Shown: positions 8,523 through 10,720 of the stretch, in pieces | Layout: each line of letters starts with the position of its first letter | How positions within the stretch are numbered: position 1 is the stretch's first letter | Assembly: GCA_033296885.1 (NCBI GenBank) | Contig: MU864154.1 | Coordinates: forward strand, 1 to 10,720 | Length of the DNA: 10,720 nt | From: Triangularia verruculosa | Lineage: Eukaryota > Ascomycota > Sordariomycetes > Sordariales > Podosporaceae | Direction of reading: 5' to 3' | The notes under the pieces: model-generated | What the model was told of the DNA's origin: nothing | The model's input: the letters and a program-made list of their open reading frames with translations, nothing else | The model's database searches: none | Made by a program: the position numbers and the translations under genes

Positions 8523-9170
8523 TTAGGAAACTAAAGGACTTTTATCGGAGAGGTTAGGGGCGGGCTACACTTAGGTAGATAGGAAGGGGTCAATCGGAGG
8601 GGCGTCGCTTAGTACAGTATTCTAATTAATAATATCTAAGGCGCTGTAAATCTAGGCGTTGATAACGGCCTCCGATTTACAATGGTCGGCCTCCTTAAAC
8701 TTATTTAACGAGGCAAATCCTCGGCGGACCATTTTACTACCCTACGTTGATAGGTATTAGCGTTAACGCCGAAGTCAAGACAATATAGCGAAAGCCTCTT
8801 AGGCTTTACGTTAACTACATTAGAGGCGCTCTTCGATAAACTTCTCCTCGCGGGCTAAACGCCGAAACTTAATTACAATGTAATCTACTAGACTAGGGAT
8901 TAAGTAAGAATAATAGGAGGAGAAGAACCCGTATATATATTTACGCACTAGAACCGGAATACTAGTACCGTCGTAAGTACGCCTACGACAAATATATTCA
9001 CTACAACGAGAAGAACGTTTAGTTATCTTGTACGATAAGCCTTTGGAGAAGTAAAAAGAATACGGTATCGTTTCGTATCTAAACTAAAGTATAGCGGCAG
9101 CTAAAGACGCACGTTAGGAGGATTTCGAGTTAAAGGTTTTAAAGATATAGTTAAATATAGTGGAAATAGT
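8523..9170 (-). pseudogene. Antisense ORF with Zn(II)2Cys6-like spacing and coiled-coil-like tail, RIP-inactivated
   Basis: A minus-strand frame (each codon's lowest plus-strand base a multiple of 3) is coherent between the 3' LTR and the Pol end. Near its start, six positions fit C-x2-C-x6-C-x8-C-x2-C-x6-C: plus-strand codons beginning at 9060, 9051, 9030, 9003, 8994 and 8973. The one at 9003 is Cys; the other five are Tyr (TAT/TAC), one G-to-A change from Cys. This is the spacing of a fungal Zn(II)2Cys6 cluster. RRLAREEKFIEERL and, past a few stops, GSKMVRRGFASLNKFKEAD suggest a coiled coil, then an acidic/Pro end (LSDAPPIDPF). The stop at 8523-8525 may be natural; the start is unknown. From memory, similar Cys-rich, coiled-coil hypothetical proteins recur in fungal genomes near such elements, but I cannot name a family. 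Its role is unproven. Confidence 0.6.
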
Positions 9171-9259
9171 CTAAGGGAGTAAGGGAGACTTACGGAAGAA
9201 AGGAGGGGGAAGAATAATTAAGGAAAATAAAGTAAACTAAGGTCGTCGGGGCGTCGACT

Positions 9260-9271
9260 TAGAAAGAGGGG
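9260..9271 (+). promoter_or_regulatory. Polypurine tract before the 3' LTR
   Basis: The purine run AGAAAGAGGGG (9261-9271) lies five bases before the 3' LTR start at 9277, where the plus-strand DNA primer is expected. A weaker purine-rich stretch (9196-9240) precedes it. Confidence 0.6.
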
Positions 9272-9298
9272 CATCGTGTTACAATCGTTAATGAAGGA

Positions 9299-9303
9299 TT
9301 AAC
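9299..9303. repeat. Target-site duplication of the nested LTR, left copy (TTAAC)
   Basis: TTAAC is repeated exactly at 9695-9699. The other LTR copies have CCAAC at this place, so the duplicated target was already C-to-T mutated. Confidence 0.9.
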
Positions 9304-9694
9304 TGTCACAATCGTTGATGAAGGACCAACGCACGGAGCGCGGGGCGCTCCCAGCCAATCATTACGGACCAATCAGGAGTGGAGCGAAAGGATTACGGTG
9401 ATCCCGGTGAGCAGAGCGACAGGCTCACGGTGAGCACAGTGAGCTACGGGAAGGAAAGGTGATCCAGATTACCTTTGGGAAATGTGATCCGGGTGATCTA
9501 CAGATCTATATATACGGAGGAACTAGATAGCTTGTAGATAGTTCCGCAGTATGTAATTACAGCTTGTATTCACGGGATCTTGTGTTTACATTGAGACATC
9601 TTGTTGTGCACTGTTTAGCTGCACCGAACCAATTGTCAGAAGTTGCCTTCAACCGAGTATCCCTTTCAGAGGTTCTGTACAGGGGTTCGTCACA
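9304..9694 (+). mobile_element. Nested young solo LTR of the same family
   Basis: This 391-bp LTR starts TGTCACAATCG, ends TTCGTCACA, and is inserted 27 bp into the older 3' LTR. It carries far fewer transitions than the surrounding copy, retains most CA/TG dinucleotides, and has both LTR ends intact. No internal sequence remains, so it arose by recombination between the two LTRs of a later insertion. It is the best guide in the window to the unmutated LTR sequence. Confidence 0.95.
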
Positions 9695-9699
9695 TTAAC
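9695..9699. repeat. Target-site duplication of the nested LTR, right copy (TTAAC)
   Basis: This is an exact copy of 9299-9303, after which the interrupted 3' LTR resumes with GCACGGAGCG. Confidence 0.9.
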
Positions 9700-10063
9700 G
9701 CACGGAGCGCGGGGCACTCCCAGCTAATCATTACGGACCAATCAGGAGTGGAGCGAAAGGATTACGGTGATCCCGGTAAACAGAGCGACAAGCTTACGGT
9801 GAGTATAGTAAGCTATAGGAAGGAAAGGTGATCCAGATCACCTTTGGGAAACGTGATCCGGGTGATCTATAGATCTATATATACGGAGGAACTAGATAGC
9901 TTGTAGATAGTTCCGCAGTATGCAATCACAGCTTGTATTCACGGTATCTTGTGTTTACATTGAGACATCTTGTTGTGCACTGTTTAGCTGCACCGAACCA
10001 ATTGTCAGAAGTTGCCTTCAACCGAGTATCCCTTTCAGAGGTTCTGTACAGGGGTTCGTCACA

Positions 10064-10068
10064 GCACG
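10064..10068. repeat. Target-site duplication of the main element, right copy (GCACG)
   Basis: It is identical to 2081-2085 and directly follows the 3' LTR. Confidence 0.95.
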
Positions 10069-10372
10069 CCAGGGCGGGCAGATAAGCCAGAGTACGGCTT
10101 ACCGGACCCCGAGTTTGGTGAGAGTTGCTAAAATAGCGACTCACGCCCATACAAATCTTCATCCAAACCGCCCCCCTTTTTTGCAAAGGACGGATCAACG
10201 TAAGCCTAAGGCTTAGCCCTTTTAACCAGTAGTATATATAGACCTTATAAGCTTAAATATAAAATTATAGCTATATTAGCCCACTAGTTAGCCTGATACA
10301 AGCTTTTGAAGTGGCCTGTAGTGCTAAGTAGAGCCCGGGCACAGGTGCCGGATAAGTGCTTGGTAACGGGTA
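10069..10372. other. Intergenic right flank of the retrotransposon
   Basis: Composition is normal at first (10069-10210), with a C6T6 run near 10171-10182, then AT-rich (10215-10290), then normal again. Open frames here are short and cross the LTR boundary, so they do not look like genes. No RNA gene is recognised. Confidence 0.5.
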
Positions 10373-10487
10373 AGCTCTTCGGGCAAGGACTTGGCCGAAT
10401 CCTCCAATCCTTCACACCTATAATCACGTAGTATTACAGCTGCCAGTCCACTGTAAATTAGGCCTCACAGGGACCTATTTTAACAAT
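10373..10487 (+). repeat. Left block of the dispersed repeat, copy 2
   Basis: It matches 1-115 without gaps, with 6 differences. Where copy 1 has T or A, this copy often has C or G (for example CACAGGG against CATAGGG), so it is the less RIP-affected copy. Its right end overlaps the left terminal inverted repeat of the MITE-like element. Confidence 0.8.
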
Positions 10488-10653
10488 TTTATTAGCGATT
10501 TTATATTTTAACTATACTTTTATATTATCTATTACCGCTTTTCCTCTTCTTATCCGACTTACCTTTAACCGTTTTTAACTCCGTTACTTTCGTATTTACC
10601 GAAGTTTACTATCTACTGTATACTAATTGTTGAAATAGGTGCTATTGAGGCCT
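10460..10653. mobile_element. MITE-like element with 28-bp imperfect terminal inverted repeats
   Basis: The left arm (10460-10487) and the right arm (10626-10653) are inverted copies with 23 of 28 matching positions, including AGGCCTCA, ACCTATTT and AACAAT. The 138-bp interior is AT-rich and non-coding. Direct repeats CTGTAAAT flank or abut it (10451-10458 and 10652-10659), compatible with an 8-bp hAT-type target duplication. However, the palindromic AGGCCT at both ends makes the exact boundary ambiguous. No transposase is present. Confidence 0.6.
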
Positions 10654-10720
10654 GTAAATATAGGCTCAAATAGCTATCGGCGCAGTACACTGAGAGCGAA
10701 GAAGACTTTGACTGCAGCAT
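10654..10720. other. Flank to the window end
   Basis: About 15 bases (ATAGGCTCAAATAG) resemble the flank after 1832. The remainder is unique within the window and shows no gene. Confidence 0.4.

Larger units (their letters stand above)
2086..10063 (+). mobile_element. RIP-degraded Ty3/gypsy chromovirus retrotransposon, full length
   Basis: The element spans 7978 bp. Removing the nested LTR and its extra duplication (396 bp) leaves 7582 bp. The order LTR, Gag, protease, RT, RNase H, integrase, chromodomain, LTR is that of a Ty3/gypsy chromovirus (Metaviridae). Matching 391-bp LTRs, the GCACG duplication and uninterrupted register in both frames show an insertion that suffered base substitutions rather than indels. 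Stops are nearly all TAA or TAG. Two unusual items lie between the chromodomain and the 3' LTR: a tRNA-like sequence and a minus-strand ORF. The interior cannot encode functional proteins as it stands. Confidence 0.95.
9277..10063 (+). repeat. 3' LTR of the main element, split by a nested LTR
   Basis: The LTR consists of 9277-9303 (27 bp) plus 9700-10063 (364 bp), together 391 bp, the same as the 5' LTR. It ends ACAGGGGTTCGTCACA and is followed by the GCACG duplication. Transitions are concentrated in U3 (to about 9880), while R/U5 out to 10063 is nearly unmutated. This suggests RIP spread from the interior and faded before the right edge. Confidence 0.93.

Noticed and set aside
9277..9330. 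Tandem duplication of the first 27 bp of the LTR
   Set aside because: The two 27-bp copies are explained by insertion of a complete LTR into another LTR: the interrupted sequence resumes at 9700 after an exact TTAAC duplication.
9920..10216. Overlapping open frames on both strands across the 3' LTR end
   Set aside because: They run from LTR R/U5 through the target duplication into flanking DNA, so they are chance frames in less mutated sequence.
1..10720. CRISPR array, bacterial operon or prophage
   Set aside because: There are no regularly spaced short repeats and no bacterial-type gene arrangement. The LTR retrotransposon with RIP signature indicates a fungal genome.

Overview
The window looks like transposon-rich DNA from a filamentous ascomycete (Pezizomycotina). 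It carries the signature of repeat-induced point mutation (RIP): C-to-T and G-to-A transitions concentrated at CpA/TpG, leaving an excess of TA, very few ATG codons, and TAA/TAG stops where Gln and Trp would stand, while CpG is largely kept. I see no intact host protein gene.

The dominant feature is one Ty3/gypsy LTR retrotransposon of the chromovirus type at 2086-10063, bounded by an unmutated 5-bp target duplication (GCACG at 2081-2085 and 10064-10068). Its layout is: 5' LTR (391 bp) with two CCAAT boxes and a TATA box; a possible self-priming primer-binding site; a long Gag frame (about 2536-4866) with an inactivated zinc knuckle; a Pol frame in the -1 frame (about 4875-8366) with protease, reverse transcriptase, RNase H, integrase and chromodomain; a tRNA-like relic on the minus strand (8401-8470); a decayed minus-strand ORF (8523-9170) with the cysteine spacing of a Zn(II)2Cys6 cluster plus a coiled-coil-like tail; a polypurine tract; and the 3' LTR. 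Both main frames run without net indels but are full of RIP stops, so the element is dead.

The 3' LTR (9277-9303 joined to 9700-10063) is split by a second, barely mutated solo LTR of the same family (9304-9694), flanked by its own duplication TTAAC. That duplication copied an already mutated base pattern, so this insertion came after RIP. A third insertion is represented by a minus-strand solo LTR at 120-510.

Outside the retrotransposon, a repeat block at 1-115 recurs at 10373-10487 (6 differences in 115). In the second copy it runs into a 194-bp MITE-like element with 28-bp imperfect terminal inverted repeats (10460-10653). Related right-end sequence occurs at about 1813-1850. Between them lie 511-1204, of normal base composition and with a Gly/Asn-type low-complexity tract on the minus strand, and a very AT-rich stretch at 1205-1812.
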